Of a stretch of DNA of 36,617 nt, positions 35,548 to 36,617 are shown piece by piece (positions within the stretch are counted from its first letter, which is position 1; each line of letters opens with the position of its first letter). The position numbers and the translations under genes were made by a program. The notes beneath the pieces were generated by a model. It worked only from the letters and a program-made list of their open reading frames with translations, was not told where the DNA came from and did no database searches. This DNA is from Azospirillum humicireducens. GTDB taxonomy: Bacteria > Pseudomonadota > Alphaproteobacteria > Azospirillales > Azospirillaceae. The DNA lies in assembly GCF_001639105.2 (NCBI RefSeq), contig NZ_CP015285.1:3145001-3181617 (forward strand). The letters run 5' to 3'.

Positions 35548-36324
35548 ATGTCGTATGAAACCATCCTCGTCGAGACCCGCGGCCCGGTCGGCCTGATCAC
35601 GCTCAACCGTCCGAAGGCGCTGAACGCGCTGTGCGACCAGCTGGTGACCGAGCTGGGCCAGGCCCTGGACGATTTCGAGGCCGACTCCGCCATCGGCGCC
35701 ATCGTCGTCACCGGGTCGGAGCGCGCCTTCGCCGCCGGGGCCGACATCAAGGAGATGGCCGGCTTCTCCTATATGGATGTCTACAACTCCAACTTCATCA
35801 CCGCGAAGTGGGAGCGGCTGGCCAAGTGCCGCAAGCCGACCATTGCCGCGGTCGCCGGCTTCGCGCTGGGCGGCGGCTGCGAGCTGGCGATGATGGCCGA
35901 CTTCATCCTGGCCGCCGACACCGCCAAGTTCGGCCAGCCCGAGGTCACCATCGGCACCATCCCCGGCGCCGGCGGCACCCAGCGCCTGACCCGCTTCGTC
36001 GGCAAGTCCAAGGCGATGGAGATGGTCCTGACCGGCCGCATGATCGACGCCGCCGAGGCCGAGCGCTGCGGCCTCGTCTCCCGCGTCGTCCCGGCCGCCG
36101 AGCTGGTCGAGGAGGCGGTGAAGGTCGCCACCAAGATCGCCTCGCTGTCGCAGCCGGTCATCGCCATGGCCAAGGAGGCGGTCAACGTCGCCTATGAATC
36201 GACCCTGGCCGAGGGCATCCGCTTCGAACGCCGGCTTTTCCATTCGACCTTCGCCACCGAAGACCAGAAGGAAGGCATGGCCGCCTTCGCCGAGAAGCGT
36301 CAGGCCGGCTGGAAGAACCGCTGA
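35548..36324 (+). CDS. Enoyl-CoA hydratase
   Basis: The 258-residue crotonase-fold protein has the oxyanion-hole segments [11 protein letters not shown] (~65-75) and [15 protein letters not shown] (~105-119). Both active-site glutamates are present: in GGGCELA and in [19 protein letters not shown] (~130-148). The pair of Glu residues supports true hydratase activity on short-chain enoyl-CoA in beta-oxidation. A gggaga ribosome-binding site lies about 14 bases upstream. This gene sits just before rpsT, an order I remember from many alphaproteobacteria. Confidence 0.94.
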   Translation: MSYETILVETRGPVGLITLNRPKALNALCDQLVTELGQALDDFEADSAIGAIVVTGSERAFAAGADIKEMAGFSYMDVYNSNFITAKWERLAKCRKPTIAAVAGFALGGGCELAMMADFILAADTAKFGQPEVTIGTIPGAGGTQRLTRFVGKSKAMEMVLTGRMIDAAEAERCGLVSRVVPAAELVEEAVKVATKIASLSQPVIAMAKEAVNVAYESTLAEGIRFERRLFHSTFATEDQKEGMAAFAEKRQAGWKNR

Positions 36325-36357
36325 GTCGTCGACCGACCTTCGACTCTGCCGCCTGGG

Positions 36358-36384
36358 CCATCCCCTGCATCTTGCGGGGGATGG
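36358..36384. terminator. Hairpin downstream of enoyl-CoA hydratase gene
   Basis: CCATCCCC (36358-36365) pairs perfectly with GGGGATGG (36377-36384), with an inner gca/tgc pairing. No T run follows, so it may protect the mRNA 3' end or give only partial termination. Confidence 0.5.
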
Positions 36385-36445
36385 ACCAGATCCCATCAAG
36401 ATGTCGTCCAAGTACGATTAGTCAAAATCATCGGGCGTCCACGCC

Positions 36446-36474
36446 TTGACTCGGGGTGCGCTGCCGCGTATAAG
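36446..36474 (+). promoter_or_regulatory. Strong sigma-70-type promoter for rpsT
   Basis: TTGACT (36446-36451), a 17-base spacer and TATAAG (36469-36474). Both hexamers match at 5 of 6 positions. It implies a leader of about 40 bases before the rpsT ATG and is the best promoter in the window. Confidence 0.85.
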
Positions 36475-36519
36475 GCGCGCTCGCATCACGACAGCCGTGT
36501 CGTTCGGAGTAGGGTTTCC

Positions 36520-36617
36520 ATGGCCAATCATAAGTCCGCTGAAAAGCGCATTCGTCAGACCGAGCGTCGCACGGAAGTCAACCGTGCCCGCATCAGCCGC
36601 ATCCGTTCCTTCGTGAA
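36520..36617 (+). CDS. rpsT: 30S ribosomal protein S20 (partial, cut by right edge)
   Basis: The first 32 codons read [21 protein letters not shown] and then [12 protein letters not shown], the typical basic N-terminus of S20, which binds 16S rRNA early in 30S assembly. A ggag ribosome-binding site lies 11 bases before ATG 36520. The 3' part lies outside the window. Confidence 0.97.
   Translation, partial: MANHKSAEKRIRQTERRTEVNRARISRIRSFV

Overview
The window looks like a chromosomal segment of a GC-rich alphaproteobacterium, most likely Azospirillum or a close relative in Rhodospirillales. The evidence is: an rRNA operon ending 23S-5S-tRNA-fMet; the gene order tsaE-amgK-murU-addB-addA next to trxA; a linked dnaN-recF-gyrB block; and a mutM / secreted protein / enoyl-CoA hydratase / rpsT run. 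The genus is inferred from remembered gene order and protein style, not from a database search.

Layout. 1-936: 3' part of 23S rRNA, 5S rRNA, initiator tRNA and an intrinsic terminator. 1070-5846 (+): three genes overlapping by one or a few bases, for a TPR-linked family 41 glycosyltransferase, a family 9 (heptosyltransferase-like) glycosyltransferase and an FkbM methyltransferase; probably one glycan assembly or modification operon. 6144-11112 (-): dnaN, recF, gyrB (sliding clamp, RecF, gyrase B), read in that order. 11270-13000 (-): a large protein of unknown function (paralogue A). 13170-15408: an atypical SDR oxidoreductase (-), an exported TPR protein (+) and thioredoxin (-). 15557-25190 (-): addA, addB, murU, amgK, tsaE and a small unknown gene, read from right to left on the map; this joins recombinational repair, peptidoglycan sugar salvage and tRNA t6A synthesis. 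25503-29990 (+): a thioredoxin-reductase-like ferredoxin-NADP reductase, then a peptide-type ABC transporter with one binding protein and two permeases but no ATPase. 30161-31813 (-): a second copy of the unknown family (paralogue B). 31973-32467 (-): gpt. 32616-33088: two tandem identical tRNA-Arg(ACG) genes, each with its own promoter and terminator. 33168-36617 (+): proline iminopeptidase, mutM, a small secreted protein, enoyl-CoA hydratase and the start of rpsT behind a strong promoter.

Most of this is housekeeping sequence. The points that stand out are: the pair of uncharacterised paralogues about 17 kb apart; a 70-bp palindromic repeat present twice in opposite orientation with two differences, plus a related cluster in the addB-addA spacer; a perfect DnaA-box 9-mer two bases upstream of a tRNA-Arg; a gyrB start that looks leaderless; a divergent GT41 enzyme; and an MutM zinc finger with its last cysteine replaced. 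I found no CRISPR array, insertion sequence, prophage or recognisable defence system. dnaA is not in the window; it may lie just past the right edge, after rpsT, as in many relatives.
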